A stretch of DNA of 64,000 nucleotides. Origin: Nonomuraea sp. NEAU-A123. GTDB lineage: Bacteria; Actinomycetota; Actinomycetes; Streptosporangiales; Streptosporangiaceae. Both the position numbers and the translations under genes were made by a program. The stretch spans positions 62,001-126,000 of the forward strand of contig NZ_JAHFZZ010000009.1 in NCBI RefSeq assembly GCF_018603905.1. Reading direction: 5' to 3'. The notes under the pieces were generated by a model that made no database searches, was not told where the DNA came from, and saw only the letters and a list, made by a program, of their open reading frames with translations. This document shows, piece after piece, positions 7,740 to 15,548 of the stretch; within the stretch, counting starts at the first letter, position 1, and every line of letters starts with the position of its first letter.

Positions 7740-9422
7740 TTACGGGCGTTCGGTCTCCAGGCGGACGGTCTCGTCCACCGTGACGCGCCGTGCGAGCACG
7801 GACGGGTCGAGCGGGCGCAGGTACGTCTGCTGCACGCCGGGCACGCCGTCCTCGACCACGAACGTCGCCCTGGTGTACGCCTCCGCGCCGGGCTCTCTCA
7901 GGTGCGGCACCACCTTGAAGTCCGCGGTGAGCGCGTCTCGCTCGATCTTCGTCAGCACGTAGCCGCGCTGGTTGTTGTAGAACTTCAGGTGCGGGTTGAT
8001 GGCCAGGAACGGGTGCGTGGCCGGGTCGGAGTCGGCGCCGTCGCCGCCGGTGGAGATCGAGGTGGCCACCAGCTCGGAGCCCACCGTCGGGCCGGTCGGG
8101 TCGTCGTAGTTCAGCTTGAGGTCGCTGGCCCAGTGCGCGTGCACGTCCCCGGTCAGCACGACCGGGTTGCGTACCCTGGCGTCGACCCAGCCCTGCGTGA
8201 TCCGCTGGCGCGAGGCGACGTAGCCGTCCCAGGCGTCCATGCTGGTGACCTTGGCCGGGCCGGCGTTGTTGTCACGCTGGGCGAAGAACACCTGCTGGCC
8301 GATGATGTCCCACTGGGCCCGCGACTTGTGGAAGCCGTCGACCAGCCATTCCTCCTGGGCCGCTCCGGTGATCGACCTGCTGGGGTCGACGGCGGCCGGG
8401 CAGTCCTTGTAGCCGTCGCCGCAGCCCTGGTCGTCGCGGTACTGGCGGGTGTCGAGCATGTGGAAGCTGGCCATCCTGCCCCAGCGCACGCGCCGGTAGA
8501 GCTGCATGTCGACGCCGCGCGGGATGGAGGTGCGGCGCAGCGGCATGTTCTCGTAGTAGGCCCGGAAGGCGGCCTCGCGGCGCTGCAGGAAGGTCGGCTG
8601 GTCCTCGGCGTGCTCCGGGATCTCGTCGGCCCAGTTGTTGTCCACCTCGTGGTCGTCGAAGACGACCAGCCAGGGGGCGGCGGCGTGGGCGGCCTGCAGG
8701 TCGGGGTCGGCCTTGTACTGGGCGTGGCGCTGGCGGTAGTTGGCCAGCGTGACGGTCTCGGGGCCCTCGTGGTCGCGTACGTTGCCGCCGGGGATGTTGT
8801 AGATGTCCTTGGTGTACTCGTACTGGTAGTCGCCCAGGTGGAGGATCAGGTCCGGGTGCTCCTCGGCCAGCCTGCGGTATGAGGTGAAGTAGCCGTGCTC
8901 GTACTGGGCGCAGGAGACGAACGCCATCGACAGGGCGCCGCCGTACGACAGGGGGTGCGGGGCGGTCTTGGCCCGGCCGACGGGCGAGATGTACGGGCCG
9001 ACGCGGAAGCGGTACCAGTACTCACGGTCGGAGCTGAGATGGTCGGCCTCGACGTGGACGGTGTGGCCCCATTCGGGAGCGGCCACGGCGACGCCGCTGC
9101 GGACCACGCGGCGGCACCGCTCGTCGGAGTAGATCTGCCACAGCACGGGGAACGGCCGCTGCGGCATGCCGCCGAAACCGTCCTCGGCCAGCGGCTGCTG
9201 GGCCAGGCGGGTCCAGAGCACGAAGCCCTCGTGATCCGGGTCGCCGCTGGCGACGCCGAGCGTGAACGGGTCGGTCGTCAGGCCCCGCGAGGCCAGGCTC
9301 TGGGCGGTCTCGGTGGCGGGGTCCTTGACGGGGTCGGCGTTCGCGGCGGTGGCCGGGATGGCCGCGGCGGCGCCCGCGGTTAACCCGGCGACGAGGAAGT
9401 GGCGGCGGTTGAGCTTGGACAA
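7740..9422 (-). CDS. phoD: PhoD-family alkaline phosphatase/phosphodiesterase, Tat-exported
   Basis: 560-residue secreted metallophosphatase that releases phosphate from esters outside the cell. The N-terminus has a twin-arginine signal (LNRRHFLVAGLTAGAAAAIP, cleavage near ANA). A PhoD N-terminal beta domain follows, and then the catalytic domain with FVSCAQYEHGYF, HLGDYQYEY, VVFDDHEVDNNWADE and VVLTGDVHAHW, the Ca/Fe ligands of the family. The TTG at 9422 is preferred because AGGAG lies six bases before it; an ATG at 9479 is possible and would only lengthen the signal's n-region. The gene is monocistronic, bounded by terminators on both sides. A Pho box was not identified by eye. Confidence 0.92.
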   Translation of the reverse strand: MSKLNRRHFLVAGLTAGAAAAIPATAANADPVKDPATETAQSLASRGLTTDPFTLGVASGDPDHEGFVLWTRLAQQPLAEDGFGGMPQRPFPVLWQIYSDERCRRVVRSGVAVAAPEWGHTVHVEADHLSSDREYWYRFRVGPYISPVGRAKTAPHPLSYGGALSMAFVSCAQYEHGYFTSYRRLAEEHPDLILHLGDYQYEYTKDIYNIPGGNVRDHEGPETVTLANYRQRHAQYKADPDLQAAHAAAPWLVVFDDHEVDNNWADEIPEHAEDQPTFLQRREAAFRAYYENMPLRRTSIPRGVDMQLYRRVRWGRMASFHMLDTRQYRDDQGCGDGYKDCPAAVDPSRSITGAAQEEWLVDGFHKSRAQWDIIGQQVFFAQRDNNAGPAKVTSMDAWDGYVASRQRITQGWVDARVRNPVVLTGDVHAHWASDLKLNYDDPTGPTVGSELVATSISTGGDGADSDPATHPFLAINPHLKFYNNQRGYVLTKIERDALTADFKVVPHLREPGAEAYTRATFVVEDGVPGVQQTYLRPLDPSVLARRVTVDETVRLETERP

Positions 9423-9505
9423 GGGGGGCTCCTGGGGAGGTTGGCGAGGGGACGTCTCGATAACCTGACGGAGGATCATGACGCCCCGATGAACACCACC
9501 TAACA

Positions 9506-9537
9506 TGAAAAAGGCGACATCCTTCACGGATATCGCC
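9506..9537 (-). terminator. Intrinsic terminator upstream of phoD
   Basis: On the minus strand GGCGATATCC-GTGAA-GGATGTCGCC (9 of 10 pairs, arms 9513-9522 and 9528-9537) is followed by TTTTT. It would stop minus-strand transcription coming from the pdxS side before phoD. The nearest upstream coding sequence ends about 550 bases away, so the transcript it ends is either a long pdxS 3' region or an RNA from the repeat block. Confidence 0.75.
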
Positions 9538-9540
9538 CCA

Positions 9541-10075
9541 TTCGGAAATTTCCGCCGTCCCGGCGGCGCACCCGGCGTCCTAGATCATCTCACCCCACGC
9601 CCCCGCGGCCTGCGACGACGCGCCGGGGCGGAAACGCCTCGCCGCGGCGGACACGCCGCCCGCGCCGGAGCGCAAAGAAAGGGCAGGCGACCCGCAAGGG
9701 GACCGAGCGTGCCTCGCGCGCCCCACCTGCGGGACGCAAAGGTGCGGGGACACATCGCACGACGGCAACACGCAAGGCACAGACGGAGGTCAGCCTCTGT
9801 AGTTCGCGAAAACCACAGGGCGCGTCACCCGCGACGGCGCGCAATGGCAGCGCGCGACACGCACGGCATGGCGCGTCTCGTTGCCAGCGCGCAAGAGGCG
9901 GGCGGACGCCGCCCACCTGCGGCACGCAAACGCGCGGGGGACATCGCGCGCGACGGCGCACGACAACGTGCGTGCCCTCCTGCGGCGCGAAACCGCAGGG
10001 GTGCGTCGCCCGCGACGGCGTAAGGCGCGACGGCGCCCGCGTCAGTCGCGCGCGCCGTCGCCCACGCCAAGAGCC
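9541..10075. repeat. Degenerate direct-repeat block between pdxS and phoD
   Basis: About 535 bases without a convincing gene, dominated by GCGCGACGGC-like words. At least two imperfect direct copies are visible. A 19-base element at 9722-9740 recurs at 9912-9930 with one mismatch. A segment at 9811-9839 (aaccacaggg, then gcgtcacccgcgacggcg) recurs at 9991-10020 with few changes. The offsets are 180-190 bases. A weaker third copy may precede 9721. Short open frames occur on both strands but share only the repeat's arginine/proline/alanine bias and lack ribosome sites. A strong GC hairpin (about 10023-10065) lies at the pdxS-proximal end. Confidence 0.6.
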
Positions 10076-10085
10076 AGTGGCCCTG

Positions 10086-10991
10086 TTACCAGCCGCGCTC
10101 GGCGAGGCGGTGCGGCTGGGGGATGTCGTCGACGTTGATGCCGACCATCGCCTCGCCCAGCCCGCGCGAGACCTTGGCGATGACGTCCGGGTCGTCGTAG
10201 AACGTCGTGGCCTTGACGATGGCCGCGGCGCGCTTGGCCGGGTCGCCCGACTTGAAGATGCCGGAGCCGACGAACACGCCCTCGGCGCCGAGCTGCATCA
10301 TCATCGCCGCGTCGGCCGGGGTGGCGATGCCGCCCGCGGTGAACAGCACGACGGGCAGCTTGCCGGCCCGGGCCACCTCGGCCACCAGCTCGTACGGCGC
10401 CTGCAGCTCCTTGGCGGCGACGTACAGCTCGTCCTCGGGCAGCGAGGTGAGCCGCTTGAGCTCGCCGCGGATCGTCCGCATGTGGGTGACCGCGTTGGAC
10501 ACGTCGCCGGTGCCGGCCTCGCCCTTGGAGCGGATCATGGCCGCGCCCTCGGTGATGCGGCGCAGGGCCTCGCCCAGGTTCGTCGCGCCGCACACGAAGG
10601 GCACGGTGAACTGCCACTTGTCGATGTGGTTGGCATAGTCGGCCGGGGTCAGGACCTCCGACTCGTCGACGTAGTCGACGCCCAGGGCCTGCAGCACGCG
10701 GGCCTCGGTGAAGTGGCCGATGCGGGCCTTGGCCATGACCGGGATCGACACCGCGGCGATGATGCCGTCGATCATGTCAGGGTCGCTCATCCGGGAAACG
10801 CCGCCCTGCGCGCGAATGTCGGCGGGCACGCGCTCCAGGGCCATCACGGCGACGGCGCCGGCGTCTTCGGCGATCTTCGCCTGCTCGGGGGTGACGACGT
10901 CCATGATGACGCCGCCCTTGAGCATCTCGGCCATGCCGCGCTTGACGCGCGCAGTTCCGGTGACGGGGGTGTTTTCGGGCGTGCTGGACAC
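10086..10991 (-). CDS. pdxS: Pyridoxal 5'-phosphate synthase lyase subunit PdxS
   Basis: 301-residue (beta/alpha)8 synthase that builds pyridoxal phosphate from ribose 5-phosphate, glyceraldehyde 3-phosphate and ammonia from PdxT. Family signatures include VKRGMAEMLKGGVIMDVV, RMSDPDMIDGI, VPVMAKARIGHFTEA-like text around the catalytic lysines, and AGGIATPADAAMMMQLGAEG. The GTG at 10991 is chosen over that at 11006 because GAGGAAG lies six bases before it. It stands alone: pdxT is about 4 kb downstream. No PdxR-type gene is nearby. Confidence 0.95.
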   Translation of the reverse strand: MSSTPENTPVTGTARVKRGMAEMLKGGVIMDVVTPEQAKIAEDAGAVAVMALERVPADIRAQGGVSRMSDPDMIDGIIAAVSIPVMAKARIGHFTEARVLQALGVDYVDESEVLTPADYANHIDKWQFTVPFVCGATNLGEALRRITEGAAMIRSKGEAGTGDVSNAVTHMRTIRGELKRLTSLPEDELYVAAKELQAPYELVAEVARAGKLPVVLFTAGGIATPADAAMMMQLGAEGVFVGSGIFKSGDPAKRAAAIVKATTFYDDPDVIAKVSRGLGEAMVGINVDDIPQPHRLAERGW

Positions 10992-11114
10992 GACGGTCTT
11001 CCTCACAAAGGCGAACGGTAAGTTATCAAGCCCATGGTAGGTCCTGAAGACCTCTCCCCCGACACACCACGATGTCAGGATTTATCAAGGCTCTTGTACA
11101 TCTAGGTGGGCTTT

Positions 11115-12137
11115 TCACGGGATAACGGGCTTGCGGCTGGCGAGCGCGACCCAGACCTGGCCGGGCGCGAAGTTCATCGGCTCGCCACTCTCCGTGGAGA
11201 ACGTCGTACCGCTCTCCTCGGATTTCCGCTCCCACTTCGCCTTGTACGCCTTGCCGTCGCGCAGTACCACCGCCGAGCCCTTGCCGACGCTGTGCACCAG
11301 GGGCGTGTAGCTCTGGTTCTTGTCGTGGAACTGGGAGCGCTCGGTCTTGGTGTACTGGACGACGATCGTCGGCGCGCCGAGCTGGCCGCCCTCCGCCGCC
11401 ATGTCCTTCTTGCCGTCCTGCCAGATCAGCCACTTCTTGTCCGCCTCGGACCAGCCGAAGGTGAAGCGCGCGGCGGGCCACTTGACGGTGTACGACTTCT
11501 TGTCCACGCCGCCGTCGGCCGGGGCGTCGCCGAAGGTGAAGCCGATGTCCTTGGCCTTGTCGGCGCCCGGCGCGCGGGTCAGCAGCTTCTTGGTGGTGGC
11601 GAACAGGTTGTAGGGGGCGAAGCGGCCCGGCTGGCGGAAGAAGGCGCCCGGGTTGCGGGTGTCGCCGACGTCGTACAGCGACGCCTTGGCCATGAACGGC
11701 AGCATCAGCGACTGCACGCCCGAGTAGGCGAAGGCGGGCTTGCCGAACTGCGGCACGATGTGCAGGTCGGAGATGCGGGCGCTGCGCACGGGCCCCACCT
11801 TGGCCGGCAGCTTCGAGGAGAAGACGGCCATCAGGCGGGTCAGACCGGCCTCGACCTGCTCGACGTAGACGATGTCCGCGCTCTTGAGCCCGAGCTGGGG
11901 CTTGCCGGCCGCGGTGTTCTCGATCTTCACGGCGAGCACCGGCTTGGCGGCCCCCTTCATCGGCAGTCCGGTGAAGGGATGGGTCTCGCCCGCCTCCGCC
12001 GTGGGCTCCTCGGTCGGGGACGCCGTGGCGGCCTGCGGCGCCTTGCCCGCAGCGGGCTCGTCCGACGAGCAGGCCGCGACCGGCAGCAGGACAGCCGCCC
12101 CGGCCAGCGTCACGGTAATCATCCGAGGTAGCCGCAC
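11115..12137 (-). CDS. DUF3048 (YerB-like) lipoprotein
   Basis: 340-residue putative lipoprotein. A short signal peptide (VRLPRMITVTLAGAAVL) leads to the lipobox VAAC around residue 23, then a Pro/Thr/Glu-rich tether (to about 50). The DUF3048 domain follows, with HPFTGLPMKG, VKIENT, YVEQVEAGLTRLMAVF and VGPVRSARISDL, typical of the family. The GTG start at 12137 is preferred since GGAGGAG lies seven bases upstream and gives a normal signal length. Function is unknown; homologues are membrane-anchored proteins of Gram-positive bacteria. Confidence 0.88.
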   Translation of the reverse strand: MRLPRMITVTLAGAAVLLPVAACSSDEPAAGKAPQAATASPTEEPTAEAGETHPFTGLPMKGAAKPVLAVKIENTAAGKPQLGLKSADIVYVEQVEAGLTRLMAVFSSKLPAKVGPVRSARISDLHIVPQFGKPAFAYSGVQSLMLPFMAKASLYDVGDTRNPGAFFRQPGRFAPYNLFATTKKLLTRAPGADKAKDIGFTFGDAPADGGVDKKSYTVKWPAARFTFGWSEADKKWLIWQDGKKDMAAEGGQLGAPTIVVQYTKTERSQFHDKNQSYTPLVHSVGKGSAVVLRDGKAYKAKWERKSEESGTTFSTESGEPMNFAPGQVWVALASRKPVIP

Positions 12138-12199
12138 CTGTGTACTCCTCCGCATGGGCCCAGAAACGGAAGAAGCCTACCGGCGCTCTCCAAATCAGG

Positions 12200-12742
12200 T
12201 CATTCAGTTGCCATAGTCGCGGGCGGATTGTCATCAATCTCGAAGAATTGCGGGTATTCGGTGTGCCCGGCCAGGCGCAGAACTCTGGCGAGCCAGCGGC
12301 GCTGGGCCGTACGGGTGACTCCCACGGCGCTGTTGTAGAAGCGGCGCGAGTAGACGACCTTGGCCACGGCCGCGCCGAGCTCTTCGAGCAGGACCTGGCC
12401 GCCAGGCGACTCCGACAGCTTCTCGGTGAAGCGCTCCTGGTCGACGGCGGCGCGCAGCGCGCCCGACAGGTCGCTCTCGGCGTGCTCGCGTTCCTCGGGC
12501 CCGGCCATCCTGGCCTCGTGCGCCGCCGCGGCCAGCACCAGCGAGGTCGCCGGGTCGAGCAGCCGGGAGCCGGCCAGCTCCAGCACCACGGCCCTGCGTC
12601 GCATGAGCGCGGCCTCGAGCGCCTCGTGGGCCAGCTCCAGCCGGATGTGCATCCGGTCGAGACGGCCGGCCCGCCACGAGATGTAGACGGCCGTGAGCAC
12701 CACGACGAGGCCCGCGATCAGCACGATCATGGTCGAGGTCAC
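12200..12742 (-). CDS. Conserved membrane-anchored protein of the pimA operon
   Basis: 180 residues with one N-terminal transmembrane helix (MIVLIAGLVVVLTAVYISW), then a helical cytoplasmic part rich in Arg and Glu. Its GTG start overlaps the pimA stop (GTGA), so it is translationally coupled to PIM synthesis. The same position in M. tuberculosis is held by a different membrane protein with a Nudix domain; no Nudix box is seen here. I do not recognise a domain. A role in the membrane step of mannoside synthesis is inferred from position only. Confidence 0.8.
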   Translation of the reverse strand: MTSTMIVLIAGLVVVLTAVYISWRAGRLDRMHIRLELAHEALEAALMRRRAVVLELAGSRLLDPATSLVLAAAAHEARMAGPEEREHAESDLSGALRAAVDQERFTEKLSESPGGQVLLEELGAAVAKVVYSRRFYNSAVGVTRTAQRRWLARVLRLAGHTEYPQFFEIDDNPPATMATE

Positions 12743-13869
12743 AGGTCTTCCTCCACGCCGCCCACGCCGCTGGCCGTCACCGTCTCGTAGACCCGGACCA
12801 CGTCACGGGCGACCGTCGACCAGTCGTACTTGCCGACCGCGACCAGCGCCTCCTCGGCCAGCTTGGCGCGGCGCTCCGGGGCGTCGAGCAGCGCGGCCGC
12901 CTCGCGGGCGAGCGAGGCGGGGTCGCCGTTGGTGAACAGCGCGCCCGCCTGGCCGTCGCCCAGCACCCTGCGGAAGGCGGGGATGTCGCTGGCCAGCACG
13001 GTCGCGCCGGAGGCCATCGCCTCCGCCAGCACGATGCCGAAGCTCTCGCCCCGGGTGTTGGGCGCGCAGAACACGTCGACCGAGTGATAGGCGCGGATCT
13101 TGTCGGCCTCGCTCACCTGGCCGAGCACGGTGACCCGGTCGTGCAGCGCCTTGGGCACCCGGTCGTAGACGTCCTTGGCGTCGCCCGGACCGGCGATGAG
13201 CAGCTTGAGCCCCGGACGTTCGGCCGCCAGCGGCTTGAAGGCGTCCAGCAGGATCGGCAGGCCCTTGCGCTCCTCGTCCATCCGGCCGAGGAAGCCGAGC
13301 GTGGCGCCGTCGGGCCCCCATCCGTCGAGCGGTTCGGCGTGGGCGTAGCGGCTGACGGTGACGCCGTTGGGGATCAGCACGGTATCGCCGCCGAACTGCT
13401 CGACCAGGCTCTTGCGGGCCGCGTCGGAGACCGCGATGCGCCCGCTGAGCTTCTCCAGCGCGCTGCGCAGCAGCGGCTCGGCCACCGCGATGGCCCGCGA
13501 GCGCGTCCAGGAGGCGTGGAAGGTGGCCACGATCGGCCCCTTGGCCGCCCAGCAGGCCAGCACGCCCAGGCTGGGCACCAGCGGCTCGTGGATGTGCAGC
13601 ACGTCGAAGCGGCCGTCACGCACCCAGCGCCGCACCCGGGCCGCCGAGATGAAGCCGAACGACATCCTGGCCACCGACCCGTTGTACGGCACCGGGATGG
13701 CCCGGCCCGCACCCGTCACGTACGGCGGCAGCTCCTCGTCGTCGGCGGCCGGCGCGATGACCGAGACGTCGTGCTCCTGCGCGATCAGCGCCTGGGCCAG
13801 GTCGTCGATGTGCTGTTTGACCCCGCCGGGCATGTCCCAGGAATAGGGGCAGACGATACCGACCTTCAT
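12739..13869 (-). CDS. pimA: Phosphatidylinositol alpha-mannosyltransferase PimA
   Basis: 376-residue GT4 glycosyltransferase (GT-B fold) that transfers mannose from GDP-mannose to phosphatidylinositol, the first committed step of PIM synthesis on the inner membrane face. It opens MKVGIVCPYSWDMPGGVKQH with the GGV loop. It has VATFHASWTRSRA in the N-lobe and the nucleotide-sugar signature GESFGIVLAEAMASGATV in the C-lobe. Length and gene order match PimA; it overlaps the acyltransferase before it and the membrane protein after it by four bases each. Confidence 0.93.
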   Translation of the reverse strand: MKVGIVCPYSWDMPGGVKQHIDDLAQALIAQEHDVSVIAPAADDEELPPYVTGAGRAIPVPYNGSVARMSFGFISAARVRRWVRDGRFDVLHIHEPLVPSLGVLACWAAKGPIVATFHASWTRSRAIAVAEPLLRSALEKLSGRIAVSDAARKSLVEQFGGDTVLIPNGVTVSRYAHAEPLDGWGPDGATLGFLGRMDEERKGLPILLDAFKPLAAERPGLKLLIAGPGDAKDVYDRVPKALHDRVTVLGQVSEADKIRAYHSVDVFCAPNTRGESFGIVLAEAMASGATVLASDIPAFRRVLGDGQAGALFTNGDPASLAREAAALLDAPERRAKLAEEALVAVGKYDWSTVARDVVRVYETVTASGVGGVEEDL

Positions 13870-14774
13870 CTGGCCAGGTCCTCCAGCCAGAGCCGCTGCA
13901 GCATGTGCCAGTCCTCCGGGTGCTCGGAGATGCCCTTCTCGAAGACGTCCGTCAGGCGCTGCGCCACGACCGCGACCTTCTCCTGCCTGGTGCCCTCCTC
14001 GGGCACGGGGATCTCCTCGTGGATGTCGATCCCCCAGTCGTCACCGTGGAAGTAGACGGTGGCGGGCAGCAGCGCCGCCCCGGTCTGCACGGCGAGCAGC
14101 GGCGGCCCCGCGGGCACCTTGGTGGCCGAGCCGAAGAAGCGCACCTCGACGCCGCTCTTGGTCAGGTCGCGCTCGGCCGGCAGGCAGACGACGCCGCCCC
14201 GCCGTACGCGCGTGGCGAGGCTGCCGAAGTTGTGGCCGTCACCGCCCGTGAGCGGCAGCACCTCCATGCCCAGCCCCTCGCGGAAGGCGACGTAGCGGCG
14301 GAACAGCGACTCGGGCTTGAGCCGCTCCGCGACGGTGGCGAACGGATGGCCCACGCCCACCAGCCACGCGCCGGCCTGGTCCCAGTTGCCCATGTGCGGC
14401 AGCGCCAGCACCACCCCGCGCCCGGCGGCCACCGTGTCGTGGATGTGCTCGGCGCCGGTGACGTGTGTGCGGCGGACGATGTCCTCGCGGCGCATCGACG
14501 GCAGCCGGAACACCTCGTGGAAGTAACGGAAGTAGGAGCGCATGCCCGCCCTGCTCAGCTCGCGCATCTCGCGGCTGTCGGGATCGAGCCCGGTCACCCT
14601 GGCCAGATTGGACTCCAGGCGGCGTACCGACTTTCCACGCCTGCGCCACACCCGGTCGGCCAGGAGCCTGAAGGCCCCCGCGGTCGCGCGCTGGGGCAGC
14701 AGCGGGACCAGTTTCCAGCCGGCCGCGAACCCCGCGGCGACGACGCGATCGGTGACGGACGTCTTCTGGCTCAT
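13866..14774 (-). CDS. PIM acyltransferase (PatA-like, LpxL/HtrB family)
   Basis: 302-residue lysophospholipid-type acyltransferase. The HX4D catalytic motif is in LALPHMGNWDQAG, followed by LKPESLFRRY and the substrate loop FFGSATKVPAGPPLLA. In mycobacteria the gene at this position (PatA) acylates the 6-position of the mannose of PIM1/PIM2. The ATG at 14774 overlaps the pgsA stop (ATGA), and its own stop overlaps pimA, so pgsA-patA-pimA are strictly coupled. Confidence 0.9.
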   Translation of the reverse strand: MSQKTSVTDRVVAAGFAAGWKLVPLLPQRATAGAFRLLADRVWRRRGKSVRRLESNLARVTGLDPDSREMRELSRAGMRSYFRYFHEVFRLPSMRREDIVRRTHVTGAEHIHDTVAAGRGVVLALPHMGNWDQAGAWLVGVGHPFATVAERLKPESLFRRYVAFREGLGMEVLPLTGGDGHNFGSLATRVRRGGVVCLPAERDLTKSGVEVRFFGSATKVPAGPPLLAVQTGAALLPATVYFHGDDWGIDIHEEIPVPEEGTRQEKVAVVAQRLTDVFEKGISEHPEDWHMLQRLWLEDLAR

Positions 14775-15403
14775 CGCTCCCCAGCCTGCCTCGTCTGCCC
14801 ATGAACGTGGACCACTCGCTGCACCACCGTGATCGCGCTGGCGATCGCCAGCAGCCACATCCCGGCGGGGAGAATGTACGGCACGCCGAGCCCGGCGAAG
14901 AAGGTGGCCACCAGCGCGACGACCAAGCGCTCCGGCCGCTCGGCAAGACCTACGTCACAGGTGAGCCCGAGCCCCTCCGCCCTGGCCTTGGCGTAGGACA
15001 CCAGGGCCCCGGCGACCAGGCCGGCCAGCGTCACCGCGGCCATCAGCGTGTCGTCCTTCGAGATGAAGTAAAGAATCAGCCCGGAGAAGATGGCGGCGTC
15101 GGCCACCCGGTCGAGCGTCGAGTCGAGGAACGCGCCCCAGGTGCTGCCCCCCTTCCCGCCGAGCCGGGCCACCAGGCCGTCGAGCAGGTCGAACAGCACG
15201 AACACCGTGATCAGCAGGGCGCCCCACGACAACTGGCCCAGAGGCAGGAAGAGCAGGGCACAGACGACGGTGCCGAGCGTGCCGATCGCCGTGACGACGT
15301 TCGGGCCGATCCCGCGGGCGGCGAGTGCCCTGCCCAGCGGGGTGAGTATCCGGGTCATGGCCGGGCGCAGGAGTTTCAACATCGCCGTCTGATCGTAGGC
15401 CAT
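14771..15403 (-). CDS. pgsA: CDP-alcohol phosphatidyltransferase (phosphatidylinositol phosphate synthase, PgsA-like)
   Basis: 210-residue membrane enzyme joining CDP-diacylglycerol to an inositol phosphate to make the PIM precursor. The full CDP-OH-P transferase motif is present (DLLDGLVAR ... GAFLDSTLDR), with the spacing D-x2-DG-x2-AR-x9-G-x3-D-x3-D, and about six transmembrane segments. The ATG at 15403 (MAYDQTAMLKLL) is chosen on family length although no strong ribosome site precedes it. It heads the pgsA-patA-pimA operon and is divergent from the EF-G-like gene. Confidence 0.9.
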   Translation of the reverse strand: MAYDQTAMLKLLRPAMTRILTPLGRALAARGIGPNVVTAIGTLGTVVCALLFLPLGQLSWGALLITVFVLFDLLDGLVARLGGKGGSTWGAFLDSTLDRVADAAIFSGLILYFISKDDTLMAAVTLAGLVAGALVSYAKARAEGLGLTCDVGLAERPERLVVALVATFFAGLGVPYILPAGMWLLAIASAITVVQRVVHVHGQTRQAGER

Positions 15404-15548
15404 TAACGAGCCGACGACTTTCTTTGCCCCATCCCCCTTGTGATATTCGCCACAGGGGTATTTGGTGAACACACCGCGTCCATGCGGTTTCTGTCCCCTC
15501 GCTCGGGCGCGGCGTTGGCAACCTCAACCGACGACGCGGGAGGCGAAT

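Noticed and set aside
9580..10070. Short Arg/Pro/Ala-rich frames in the repeat block on both strands
   Set aside because: They reflect repeat composition, differ between copies, and lack ribosome sites or recognisable domains.
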